From Deltaproteobacteria bacterium (GTDB lineage Bacteria; Desulfobacterota; Binatia; HRBIN30), in NCBI GenBank assembly GCA_016200585.1, contig JACQEN010000078.1, positions 1 through 34,709 of the forward strand: DNA of 34,709 nucleotides, written 5' to 3'. The notes under the pieces were generated by a model, which was not told where the DNA came from, did no database searches, and worked only from the letters and a program-made list of their open reading frames with translations. How positions within the stretch are numbered: position 1 is the stretch's first letter; each line of letters starts with the position of its first letter. Below are positions 15,996-24,531 of this stretch, piece by piece. The position numbers and the translations under genes are program-made.

Positions 15996-16382
15996 ATGTC
16001 GAAGTTGCTTTTGTTGGCGGGCCTGATTGCCGTTATGAGTTGTGGATGTGCCTCGCGGGCTTCCCTCCGTAATCCAATGATGCATGCGGAGGTCAATCTC
16101 AGCCCCAAAGATGTGCGCCTGTTGAGCGTTACCGAAGGGAAGAGCTGTGTTCCAGTTGTCTTTGGAATACAACTGGCCAATCCTTCGTACATCGATGCTC
16201 ATTCAGCCGCAAAGTCGAAGGTTGGAGCCGAGGTCCTACTCGACGAGTACGGCTACGAAGGAGTGGAAAGCGCGTTGGGAATCGGCATTCCGAATCCGGC
16301 TGGTGAGGGCGGGAAAGTATTTCTAGTATACGGCGACCATTGCCAGTACGTTGAGGGCGTCGGCGCAAAAATCGTGCACTAG
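15996..16382 (+). CDS. Small lipoprotein, second of a tandem paralogous pair
   Basis: This 128-residue protein is preceded by GAGGGGG and starts at ATG 15996. The signal has two possible lipidation cysteines (AVMSC, Cys16, or SCGC, Cys18). It shares with the preceding gene the blocks K-S-C-V-P-V-V-F-G-I-Q-L-A-N-P-S, LLDEYGYEGVES and HCQYVEGVGAK. It differs by a glycine-rich insertion (GIGIPNPAGEGGKVF) before the second conserved cysteine. The pair clearly arose by duplication. Function is unknown; the setting among other envelope lipoproteins suggests an outer-membrane or periplasmic role. Confidence 0.75.
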   Translation: MSKLLLLAGLIAVMSCGCASRASLRNPMMHAEVNLSPKDVRLLSVTEGKSCVPVVFGIQLANPSYIDAHSAAKSKVGAEVLLDEYGYEGVESALGIGIPNPAGEGGKVFLVYGDHCQYVEGVGAKIVH

Positions 16383-16411
16383 ACCGCCCGCTTTCGTTCG
16401 TAAATTTTTGG

Positions 16412-16451
16412 AATTCTGGGCTGCTCACACTCGTGCGGGCAGCCCAGAATT
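16412..16451 (+). terminator. Rho-independent terminator candidate after the lipoprotein pair
   Basis: Arms aattctgggctgc (16412-16424) and gcagcccagaatt (16439-16451) are perfectly complementary over 13 bases around a 14-base loop, followed by a short gtttt. It lies 30 bases after the stop of the second lipoprotein gene and just before the caspase gene. Confidence 0.75.
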
Positions 16452-16482
16452 GTTTTGGGCGTAACGGGGGCAGGTAGCGAGA

Positions 16483-17544
16483 TTGAACCCACCGAAAACC
16501 TCGTTGATGTTTCGAAAAACAACACGTGCGACGTCGCTACTGCCCGCCCTGCCTGTAGTTGTCGCGCTCACGATGGCGGGCTGTAGTGGGCTTATCAAGT
16601 TCGCAACGGAAGCCAAAGATAACACCATCAATCTCGTTTCTCTGCCGACACCCGAGGTGGTTGCCAATCAGGAACCCGTAGCGAACGCAACGCCTTTAGA
16701 TTCTGCGTCGACCCCACCCCTTGCGGTTGGCCGGCGCCCAGAGAACGCGTTGGCCGTAATGGTTGGGATCAGTCGGTATCGGGACCCAAAGATTCCATCC
16801 ATCCAATACGCCGCAAGTGACGCCCGCTCTGTCGCAGCGCTTCTGCGTAGCCCCATGGGCTGGAATCTTCCGGATGACAAGATCAGAGTCTTGACGGATG
16901 AATCAGCGAGCTTGACCGAGATCAAAAAGGCCACGACCTTCCTTGCACGTGAAGCCGACAAGTCCACAACTGTCCTATTTTACTTCGCCGGACATGGTGG
17001 GGTTGAGGCAGACCTCTCCGGTGGAGAGCCGGATGGTTGGGCAAAGTATCTGGTTCCGTTCGACGCGGATTCTAAGGATCTCTACAGTAGTGCTCTGTCG
17101 ATGCGCAAGGATATTCCTGAAATGCTTGATCGTATCAAGGCGGGAAAGGTCATATTCTTGTTGGACACGTGCTTTGGCGGTGGAGTCGGCCGAGCATTCG
17201 TGAGCGAGAAGACCAGGACGCGAGACATCCGAGTTGTGCCGGTTCAGAAGCTCGATTTTGCTTGGCAGGAACGAGCCGTACTGATGGCAGCAGCAGGACC
17301 AAGTCAAGTCGCACTCGAGGATGACGTCACACGCCACGGGTTGTTCACGCAGTACTTCCTGGAAGGATCCACCGGGGCTGCTGACAGCAATCACGACGGG
17401 CAGATCAGCGTCGAGGAGCTCTACAACTACGTCGCCGGGCGCGTTGAAGCACGGGCCCGTGAGCTGGGCAGCACCCAAGTCCCATCGGTCCAAGGAACAT
17501 GGGATCTGCGGAAGCTTGTTCTCTTCCGCCCGCTACGGTTCTAA
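16483..17544 (+). CDS. Caspase-fold (peptidase C14) lipoprotein with EF-hand
   Basis: This is a 353-residue protein read from TTG 16483; ATG 16507, eight codons in, is an equally possible start with the signal peptide intact. The lipobox is TMAGC (Cys34 in TTG numbering). After a Pro/Thr-rich linker the caspase domain begins NALAVMVGISRYRDP. The catalytic histidine sits in LFYFAGHGG (H171) and the catalytic cysteine in FLLDTCFGGG (C230), so the dyad is complete. Near the end a perfect EF-hand loop (D301, N303, D305, Q307, E312; DSNHDGQISVEE) suggests calcium binding. Prokaryotic caspase homologues cleave after basic or acidic residues depending on subgroup; specificity cannot be read here. 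Lipidation would put it outside the cytoplasm. It converges on the kinase gene with 28 bases between stops. Confidence 0.88.
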   Translation: MNPPKTSLMFRKTTRATSLLPALPVVVALTMAGCSGLIKFATEAKDNTINLVSLPTPEVVANQEPVANATPLDSASTPPLAVGRRPENALAVMVGISRYRDPKIPSIQYAASDARSVAALLRSPMGWNLPDDKIRVLTDESASLTEIKKATTFLAREADKSTTVLFYFAGHGGVEADLSGGEPDGWAKYLVPFDADSKDLYSSALSMRKDIPEMLDRIKAGKVIFLLDTCFGGGVGRAFVSEKTRTRDIRVVPVQKLDFAWQERAVLMAAAGPSQVALEDDVTRHGLFTQYFLEGSTGAADSNHDGQISVEELYNYVAGRVEARARELGSTQVPSVQGTWDLRKLVLFRPLRF

Positions 17545-17572
17545 CTAAGCCAGCCTCACCTGCGGGCGCGAC

Positions 17573-19189
17573 TTACGGATCGACCCGGAGGCTGATGATG
17601 GACTCACCCCAAGGTACTTCTCGAAGCACCTCACGTATCTTGTCAACATCAGCGAGATCCAGTTGTTTGCCTGCTGGCGCGAGATTGATCGGCGCCGACG
17701 TCGCGATGATCTTCAGTCGCTCAATGCCGGGTGGTCCAGAAACCTGAAGTTCATAACTTTCGGTCGGAACAATCAACGACTCACCCGGATGGAGCAGTTC
17801 GGACGATTGCATGGAGTTCGGGAAAATTGGATTGAGTTTCGCCGTCGTTCCGATCGAAATGACTGCGACATAGCAGTCGACATCGCACTCAACAGCGAAA
17901 CGCATCTGATCACCGACATGGATCGGATCCCTCGTCAGAAGCTGTGCACGCACCGGCAGTCCGCTACCCTTTGGGCGGAGCTCGAAGAGAGCCTCAGATG
18001 CCATGCGGACACGGGTGGGGATGGCGGCCGGTGTTGCGCTTCGTAAGCGTGTTTTCGTAGCTGTTGGCTCGCTGGTCGGTGCTGGATTCAACGAAGTTCT
18101 GGGCGTTGAGGTTGGCGTGTCGGCCAATGCGACGTTCGTCATCACTACCCGTCGAGCGGACGGTCGACTTGGCGCGCAGCTGGCCGGCCACCATCCCTGC
18201 CGACCGAGTTGATCTTCGTGCCACATGAGCAAACCGCCGATTCCGGCGAGAAGCAGCAACCAAGCGCCATTTCGTAGCACCCGCGGAGGTTGCCACCGAC
18301 GTCGAAGAGGCGCCAACGGCTCGGGGCGAGTGACATCGTCGCATATCTCCAACGGGCACAACCCTAGGCGCCGCGAAACTTCATCGGCACCCGATACCCG
18401 GCGCTCGCGTTGGCGCTGCACGCAATCCGTCACAAGTGACACAAAGGACGGTGGCGTTCCGGCGCGGAACGCCATCGGAGGTTCCCAATTTGGATGATAC
18501 GCAACGAGTTGAGCGATCTCCTTTTCCGGAATGTTAGCGAGGAACTTTCGTCCCGAGAACATTTCGTAGAGCAGAATCCCCAAAGCATAGATATCCACAC
18601 GTGCATCAATGCTGCCACGATCCTCGAGGCGGATCTGTTCGGGAGCCGAATAACGATAGGTTCCGAGGAAATCCCCTGACCTGGTCAGGCCCTCTTCTCC
18701 CGCCATGAGCTTCGCAACGCCAAAGTCCAGAACAACGGGGCGTCCCGTGCCTTTCTCTAGTAGAATATTCTTCGCCTTGATATCGCGATGAACCACGCCG
18801 GCTTTGTGTGCGTAGTCAAGAGCCGACGCTACCGCTTGGCCGATGCGCAGGACTTCTGAGTATTCCAGCCCGCCCGTGCTTCGTATGGTCGCGGATAGAT
18901 CCACACCCCTGACGAATTCCATGACGAGAAAGTGACCGAAGCCAGGCTCGAAATCGCAGTCCATTACCCCAACGATGTTAGGATGGCGTAGTCGAGCCAG
19001 GATCTGACCTTCGCGTCGAAAGCGCGCAGTAAAGTCAGGGTGCTCTTCCAGCTCGATGCGGATAGACTTGATCGCGCAGGGACAGTCGAGGTCCAGGTGG
19101 ACCGCCTCATACACTACTCCCATGCCGCCCGAATCGATCTTGCGGATTAGTCGATATTTCCCTTTCAGGATGCTTGGAAAGTCAGCCAA
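17573..19189 (-). CDS. Transmembrane Ser/Thr protein kinase with DUF4384 C-terminal domain
   Basis: This 538-residue protein is read from TTG 19189, the only upstream start that keeps the kinase N-terminus. The kinase domain (about 10-280) is complete: Gly-rich loop IDSGGMGVVYEAV, K41, E60, HRD at 134-136 (VVHRDIKAKN), DFG at 155-157 and APE at 182-184. One membrane helix (about 308-323) follows, then a Thr/Pro-rich linker. A DUF4384 domain fills about 410-535, with DCYVAVISIGTTAKLNPIFP, then LHPGESLIVPTESYELQV and PPGIERLKIIATSAP. DUF4384 is often found with secreted caspase-like domains, and here the neighbouring convergent gene is one. Kinase inside and DUF4384 outside suggest an envelope sensor, which is inference. 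Confidence 0.9.
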   Translation of the reverse strand: MADFPSILKGKYRLIRKIDSGGMGVVYEAVHLDLDCPCAIKSIRIELEEHPDFTARFRREGQILARLRHPNIVGVMDCDFEPGFGHFLVMEFVRGVDLSATIRSTGGLEYSEVLRIGQAVASALDYAHKAGVVHRDIKAKNILLEKGTGRPVVLDFGVAKLMAGEEGLTRSGDFLGTYRYSAPEQIRLEDRGSIDARVDIYALGILLYEMFSGRKFLANIPEKEIAQLVAYHPNWEPPMAFRAGTPPSFVSLVTDCVQRQRERRVSGADEVSRRLGLCPLEICDDVTRPEPLAPLRRRWQPPRVLRNGAWLLLLAGIGGLLMWHEDQLGRQGWWPASCAPSRPSARRVVMTNVALADTPTSTPRTSLNPAPTSEPTATKTRLRSATPAAIPTRVRMASEALFELRPKGSGLPVRAQLLTRDPIHVGDQMRFAVECDVDCYVAVISIGTTAKLNPIFPNSMQSSELLHPGESLIVPTESYELQVSGPPGIERLKIIATSAPINLAPAGKQLDLADVDKIREVLREVPWGESIISLRVDP

Positions 19190-19213
19190 TCAACGATGCA
19201 ACCCTGTACGTTA

Positions 19214-19263
19214 GTGTAGCGCATTCCCGGGTGACCGGCGAAGCGCTACCGTTTTCGCTACAC
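19214..19263. promoter_or_regulatory. Mutually exclusive inverted repeats between divergent genes
   Basis: Bases gtgtagcg (19214-19221) pair perfectly with cgctacac (19256-19263), while the overlapping gtagcgc (19216-19222) pairs equally well with gcgctac (19243-19249). The element lies between the divergent kinase and YfhO-type genes. It could be an operator or an alternative RNA hairpin; chance is not excluded at seven or eight bases. Confidence 0.35.
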
Positions 19264-19405
19264 AGCGCTGACCGACGCCGGCGATACCAAACGCTGGGTC
19301 TAGCTGGGGGCAGCGCAAATCGCCGAGGCCAACCCAGGGGGCGGAGCCCGCATAGGACACCCCACTTCGAAGTGGGCGAGGGACCGTGGTACATTTCACG
19401 GCCTC

Positions 19406-21757
19406 ATGCAACTCACGCGCGATCCCGTCGGTGGAGACGAACGTTCTCGGTTTCCTGTCCGCGGACTGACCCTCGTTGTCGTCGCGATCGTCGCCGTCTG
19501 GTGGTGGCGCGTCTGGACCGCCTCGGGCTCGCGCATCGACCCGGCGATGAACTTCGATGCGCCGTTCTATTGGATGCCGCTGTTGCAGGAAGCCGCACGA
19601 CAGTGGCGCAGCGGGTCAGTACCGCTGTGGAATCCCTATCAGGCGCTGGGAACGCCGTTGCTGGCGACCCTTCAGGTTGGCGCCTTGTATCCATTGAATG
19701 TGCTGTACCTGTGGCTCGCGCCCAGCCATGCCTGGTTGTGCACGGCGATGCTGCATCAGGCGCTCGGCAGCTTCGGCCTCTTTGCGTTGTGCCGCCAGCT
19801 CAAGCTGTCGCGCGCCGCGGCGTTCGTCGGCGCTTGCGCCCTCGGTTCGTCGTGGCTGCTGCTGCTCAAGGTGTACGATCAACCGCAGTACATTACGCTG
19901 GCCTGGGTTCCTGTGGAGCTGGCTTGCGCGGAGCACGTGCTCGTCCGTCCGTCGTTGCGCTCGACCCTCATGCTGGCCGTTGTCTGCGCACTCCAGGTCC
20001 TGGCCGGACATCCTGGCACGATTGCTTACTCGGCGCTCCTGCTCGTCGTCTACGTTGTCGCGCGCAGCCTGATGACGGCGCGTGACGCACGGCGGCGTGC
20101 CGTGTGGGCTGTGCTGGCGGCGGGCGCGGCAGCAATCCTGGCCGTCGGTTTGACGGCGGTTCAGTGGTTGCCAACGCACGAGCTGGTTGAGCGCAGCGTG
20201 CGTGCCACCGGGGCGTTGACGGTCGGGCAACAGACGCTGGGCACAGCCGACCCCTACCGCATCTTCAGCGGCGCCCCGGGTACCGTGATGCTGGCCCTGG
20301 CGCTGTACGGTGCGGTCGCCTGGCGCCGTCGCGGGCCGGCTTGGTTCTTCGCCTGCACCTCGTTGGCGCTCGTGCTGTTCGCCATCGCCCCCGGCACGGC
20401 GCTTTTCCAACAGGCCCGCAACCTTCCGGGCGGCTCTTGGTTCCGAGCTTGGAATCGCGTCCTCGTGCTCTGGCCCGTTTGCATGGCCGTGTTGACGGCC
20501 GCCGGCGCCGAGGCGTTATCGCGCCCGGCAACCGATTCCGGCCGGCGGCGCTGGGTTGTCGTTCTATGCTGCCTGGGCGTGGCCGTCAGCCTGCGCCTGC
20601 TGCTGACACAAGGCGACCAGGTGCTGCGCAGCATCGGTCTGGCCCTGGCCTTCGACATCGTTCCGATCGGCGCGGTTGCCCTGCTCTCGCCGCTTGGTTC
20701 AGATCGGCAGCCATCGTCGATGCGTCGCTTGCATCCGTCGGTGATCCTGGCGCTGTGCACTCCGGCGGCCGCCCTCGTTCCAACGACGATCGCCGAACAT
20801 CTCTCGATCCGCAGCTTCGCTGCGCTGTACGAGCCGTATGCGCCGCTGTTCGACAAGCTGCGGTCGGCGTCGCCGGCACGAACGCTGTCGCTCGTTTCGG
20901 TGGCCAACGGACACGTCTGGGCCAAGCTCGGAACCTACTTCGAGGTGCCGGTGGTCAACGACCTCGAGCCCCTGTCGCAATCCGAATTTCAAACCTTCCG
21001 TATCGCGCTCAGCGGACATAATCCGTGGTGGTTCGCCGCCGTTTTCATGGGCGAGGTGGCACCTCCCGAACGTCGCTTCGATGCACGTTGGCTCGATCTC
21101 AGCGGCGTTCGTTTCGTCGTTGCCGACCGCGACAGCGCGCCGCAGCTCGCGACTTGGTTTGCGCCTCCGCTGCGGTCCCTGGCGGATGTACCGGCTGCCG
21201 GCAACGCGGTCTTCGAGAACCCGAATGCGTTGCCGCGCAGTTTCTTCGTGCCGGAAGACCGAGCTCGCATCGCCCCGGTGGATTGTGTCGCTGCCGTCCA
21301 GGACAGCGGCTTCGACCCGGCACGCGATCTGTTCGTCGATCGCTTGAATCCAACGTCGCCGCTTCAGCCGGTCACGACAGCGGTGAACGTCGAGATCATC
21401 GGTTATCAACCCGTGGAAGTACAACTACGCGTCGACGCGCCGCAGCCCGGCTTCGTCGTGCTGACGGATGCCTTCTTCCCCGGCTGGAGAGCCGACGTCG
21501 ACGGTAGCGAAACCGAGATCCTGCAGGCCGATTGCTTCTTCCGAGCCCTGCACGTCGCCCGCGGGGCGCATACCGTCCGTTTGCGCTACGTCCCCGATTC
21601 GTTTCGCAATGGAATGCTGATCTCGCTCGCTACGCTTGCCGCAGTCGTCGTCGCTGGCATCGGCGGGCTAGCCCGCTTTTCTCACCGGGTTCCGTGGCGA
21701 GGGCGCGAAGACGCCCGTAGATCAAGGCCGCACGGACTGAGGCCGACGCAGACATAG
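19406..21757 (+). CDS. YfhO-type polytopic membrane protein (GT-C-like)
   Basis: This 783-residue inner-membrane protein has many hydrophobic helices and the layout of the bacterial YfhO family. An early external loop contains NFDAPFYWMPLLQEAARQW and the conserved VPLWNPYQALGTPLLA, and is followed by LQVGALYPLNVLYLW. About ten helices follow to residue 440. A large soluble region comes next, and a final helix follows the beta-rich block PGFVVLTDAFFPGWRADVDG. This last block is typical of the family. YfhO-like proteins are GT-C-fold membrane proteins linked to glycosylation of lipoteichoic acid or unknown glycans; the donor and acceptor here are unknown. ATG 19406 is the start. A small stem overlaps the stop codon (21751-21770). 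Confidence 0.85.
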   Translation: MQLTRDPVGGDERSRFPVRGLTLVVVAIVAVWWWRVWTASGSRIDPAMNFDAPFYWMPLLQEAARQWRSGSVPLWNPYQALGTPLLATLQVGALYPLNVLYLWLAPSHAWLCTAMLHQALGSFGLFALCRQLKLSRAAAFVGACALGSSWLLLLKVYDQPQYITLAWVPVELACAEHVLVRPSLRSTLMLAVVCALQVLAGHPGTIAYSALLLVVYVVARSLMTARDARRRAVWAVLAAGAAAILAVGLTAVQWLPTHELVERSVRATGALTVGQQTLGTADPYRIFSGAPGTVMLALALYGAVAWRRRGPAWFFACTSLALVLFAIAPGTALFQQARNLPGGSWFRAWNRVLVLWPVCMAVLTAAGAEALSRPATDSGRRRWVVVLCCLGVAVSLRLLLTQGDQVLRSIGLALAFDIVPIGAVALLSPLGSDRQPSSMRRLHPSVILALCTPAAALVPTTIAEHLSIRSFAALYEPYAPLFDKLRSASPARTLSLVSVANGHVWAKLGTYFEVPVVNDLEPLSQSEFQTFRIALSGHNPWWFAAVFMGEVAPPERRFDARWLDLSGVRFVVADRDSAPQLATWFAPPLRSLADVPAAGNAVFENPNALPRSFFVPEDRARIAPVDCVAAVQDSGFDPARDLFVDRLNPTSPLQPVTTAVNVEIIGYQPVEVQLRVDAPQPGFVVLTDAFFPGWRADVDGSETEILQADCFFRALHVARGAHTVRLRYVPDSFRNGMLISLATLAAVVVAGIGGLARFSHRVPWRGREDARRSRPHGLRPTQT

Positions 21758-21770
21758 TTGACACTATGTC
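21751..21770 (+). terminator. Hairpin overlapping the YfhO stop codon
   Basis: Bases gacatag (21751-21757, containing the TAG stop) and ctatgtc (21764-21770) form a perfect seven-base stem around a six-base loop. No T-run follows, so its role as a terminator is weakly supported. The rest of the spacer up to 22040 shows no gene. Confidence 0.35.
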
Positions 21771-22040
21771 GAGGAGGCCGGAGGGAGTACGGCCTTGAGA
21801 TGCGGGCGTATCGGCGGCCGCAGTAGGAAGCTGGTGAGAAATGCGGGCTCGGGCGTCGCGGCTGAGCGCTGCTTTGCACGTGAGTTTCTGTCGCCGGAAC
21901 TAACCCCCCTGCGCCACATCCCTTGCCCTACCAAAGGGGGACAGTCTGCTTTCTGTCTGTAGGGGGTGATCCGGCACCGCTAGCTTTCTTTCTTCATTGA
22001 CCTTCAGAAGTTGAAGGGCTTTGTGCGTTCGATTGCCGCT

Positions 22041-23294
22041 TCAGTGTCCGGCGACTAAAACCGCCGGCCAATAGAACACAGTAAACTGCCCACTGCCTTC
22101 ATTCTTCGCGCAAGGCGTCGGGCACCGACAGCCGCTCATTGGACCGCTGCCCGCGGCCAGACGCCGAAAGGACGCGGGGACATCGATGGCCGCGCCGGAA
22201 TTACCCGCCGCGAACACCACCTCGGCACCCAGGGCTTTGGCAAATCGAACTGCGTCTTCCACCAGCGGATTTTTCGGACAGGATGTCTTGCAGCCCCAGC
22301 TGTTGTTGATCACGTCGGCTCCGTTGGCGGCGGCATAGATGATCGCCTGGGCCAAGTTGGAGACGGTCCCGTTCCCTTTCTCATCCAAAGCTCGCACCGG
22401 CATGATCGCAACCTCCGGCGCCACGCCGATCATGCCGATGCCGTTGTTGCCGGCGGCGCCGAGAATACCGGAAACGTGAGTTCCGTGACCATTGCGGTCA
22501 GTCGGGTCGTTGTTGCCGTCGACGAAATTCCAACCGTGAAAATCCTGGGCATAGCCGTTGCCGTCACCATCGCCGCCGCCAAGCGATTCATTTGTATTGA
22601 ACCAGATGTTGTCGGCCAGGTCGGGATGGTTCATGTCGATGCCCGTGTCGACCACCGCCACCACCATTCCGGCTCCGCGTGTGCCGTTCCAAAAGTGCTC
22701 CAGGCGCATCTTTCGCGTTCCCCATTGGTCCAGGTAGAGCTGCCCAAACGAGCCGCCGGAGCTGTAGAGAGGATCGTCGGGCTTATACACCTCCAACATT
22801 GCGGCGAGGAAATTCGGAGCGCACTGCTCGACGTTGGCAGTATCCTTGGCGTACTCCCCGCACGCCTGCAGCGGATCGACCGATGAATCCATGGTAAGCG
22901 TGTACCACCGAGATACGTCGGGCGGCGCTGGAGTCGCCGGCAAGACCCGACTGCTGCGATTCGGATAGCGCGCCTTGATGGCATCGACATCCATCCAGCC
23001 ACCGGCCGAAGCGCCGCCCGGCCCTGATGTCGCAAAGACCGATGTTGCCCCCGTGACCCCGTACTGCGCGTTCAGGGCCGCGATTCGCGATGGACCCGAC
23101 GGGATCGACAGGATTCCGCCGCCCGATGACATCGAAGCTTGCATCTCCGGGGTGACCTTGAGAAGAATCTGCCCGGCGGCAGCAATCGTCGGCGAAGTGC
23201 TGGTATTTTGGGCCAGCACGGCGCCAGCCGCTGACAGAACAACACACAAGATATTCAAAGCCCGCGCGCCGGCGGGTGATAGGATTGCCTTCAT
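22041..23294 (-). CDS. S8 subtilisin-like protease truncated before its catalytic serine
   Basis: This 417-residue secreted protein starts at ATG 23294, preceded by GGAGG; the signal peptide is ILCVVLSAAGAVLA. A propeptide-like region of about 150 residues precedes the S8 domain. Catalytic Asp is D216 (VVAVVDTGID), catalytic His is H270 (NGHGTHVSGI) and the oxyanion Asn is N365 (FAAGNSG). The family's GTSMAAP block with the serine should follow about 100 residues later but is absent. After DVPASF (about residue 376) the sequence becomes unrelated (GCRCPTPCAKNEGSG) and ends. The last part is out-of-frame sequence from an ABC permease gene end (22099-22134). The product cannot be an active protease. 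Confidence 0.85.
   Translation of the reverse strand: MKAILSPAGARALNILCVVLSAAGAVLAQNTSTSPTIAAAGQILLKVTPEMQASMSSGGGILSIPSGPSRIAALNAQYGVTGATSVFATSGPGGASAGGWMDVDAIKARYPNRSSRVLPATPAPPDVSRWYTLTMDSSVDPLQACGEYAKDTANVEQCAPNFLAAMLEVYKPDDPLYSSGGSFGQLYLDQWGTRKMRLEHFWNGTRGAGMVVAVVDTGIDMNHPDLADNIWFNTNESLGGGDGDGNGYAQDFHGWNFVDGNNDPTDRNGHGTHVSGILGAAGNNGIGMIGVAPEVAIMPVRALDEKGNGTVSNLAQAIIYAAANGADVINNSWGCKTSCPKNPLVEDAVRFAKALGAEVVFAAGNSGAAIDVPASFRRLAAGSGPMSGCRCPTPCAKNEGSGQFTVFYWPAVLVAGH
22094..22134 (-). repeat. Copy of the 3' end of the FtsX-like permease gene
   Basis: These 41 bases match 24913-24953 with two visible differences (t/c and t/a). On the minus strand, in the frame of the permease, they encode RLSVPDALREE and a stop, against RLSVPDALRDE and a stop in the intact gene, followed in both cases by AGGCAG-type heptamers. 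It is a 12-codon remnant of a permease C-terminus, lying out of frame inside the truncated protease gene. Confidence 0.8.
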
Positions 23295-24531
23295 GGAGTC
23301 CTCCTTGACTCGGTTGCCGACCGAGCGGACTTCGCCGGCCAAAACGCAGCGCTGCTGCGAGCAAGCCCAGCGAGATCCAGAAACTCGACGGCGTAGTCGG
23401 TTGCGGGTTGAGCGAGCAGCCACTGCTGCTCGAACCCGTGTTGCGAACGGTCGGTGTAGGCGTCGGCGTAGTGCTTGCCGACGGAGTTGGACTGAGGGTT
23501 GCGGTGTCTTGCGGCGTCCGACTCGGCGTCGCCGTTACGGTTGGCGAAGCGGTGGGCGTATTTTGGATCGGACAGGGTGCGAGTTCGATCGCCGCGTAGT
23601 TGTGCAGTCCCTCCGTCTGGATCACCCGAAAAGATAGGGTACGTGTGTTCAGCACGTAAAGCGCGATTGGCGCACTGACGTACGCCGTTGCGCCGTCGGC
23701 GGAAACGCGCACCTCGCCGTAGGCAATATCGATATGGCGATCCGGCTCGAAAGTTACGTCTTGGAAATTGGGCCTAACGAGATCGTCGATAAGAAAATCA
23801 CCGAGGGTGAATTGCGTGCTGGCAAACACTCGATCCTGGTAGGCGTCGACTCCCTCGATGGCGAAGTCTTCGAACAGGGTAGTCTTGAACATGAGATCGG
23901 TGTCGTAGACCCTCACCCCGCGGAAGGTTCCCACCAGGATGTACTTGCTGGTGACCGTCACATCGGTGAGCCCGTTCGGCACCTCGACCGCTTTGAGGAC
24001 GGTGTCGGTAGCGGTATCCACGACCGTAACCCGTCCGCGCTGCGAGCCGACGTAAAGCAGCGATCCGTCGAGTGACCGTGCCAGCCGTATGGGAAACGAA
24101 ATATCGCTGATGGTCGACTGCTCGAGGGTGTCGAGGTTGATGACGTCGACGCGCTCAGAGGAAGCGCTCGCGACGTAGAGCTTGCTGCCGATCAGGCTGA
24201 TGTCGAACGGGTCCTTGCCGACGTCGAACACTTGCTTGCTACCGTCGAGCAAGTTGACGACAGTGGCTTGCCCCTGCGATCTCGGCCCGTTGGCGTAGTT
24301 GGCCACGTAGGCCCGATTCGCCGCGACGGTGATTGCGTCCGCAAGGACCCCCAGTGGGATGTCAGTTATCGAAAGATCCTGCGTGTCGACAATCTTCAGC
24401 GGCCCATCGAACAGGTCCACCATGTACAAACAGTCCCTTGCCCGCGCTGGCGCGGCAAACAGACACAGCACCAGAAAAACGATGGGCGGCGCTTTTCGAG
24501 GACGGCTACTTACTGGCTGGAAACGTCTCAT
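23291..24531 (-). CDS. Secreted YVTN-type beta-propeller protein with sorting-like C-terminus
   Basis: The start is ATG 24531, with AGGAGG eight bases before it; the signal peptide is IVFLVLCLFAAPARA. The body of about 310 residues consists of beta-propeller blades with YVTN-type repeats: VAANRAYVANYANG, VDVINLDTLEQSTIS, SLDGSLLYVGSQRGRVTVVD, VSADGATAYVSAP. A Thr/Pro linker (SPTPSASTTPTPTPT) leads to SSSSGCSLNP, a hydrophobic helix (FWISLGLLAAAL) and RFGRR, the layout of a cell-surface sorting tail. As written, the frame does not stop there but runs on to 22783 through the protease gene. In another frame a TGA at 23293-23291 overlaps the protease ATG as ATGA. I therefore suspect a small frameshift and give 23291 as the likely original end. 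Confidence 0.7.

Noticed and set aside
22001..22017. Hairpin ccttca / tgaagg as terminator of the truncated protease gene
   Set aside because: Only six base pairs and no T-run on the minus strand after it.
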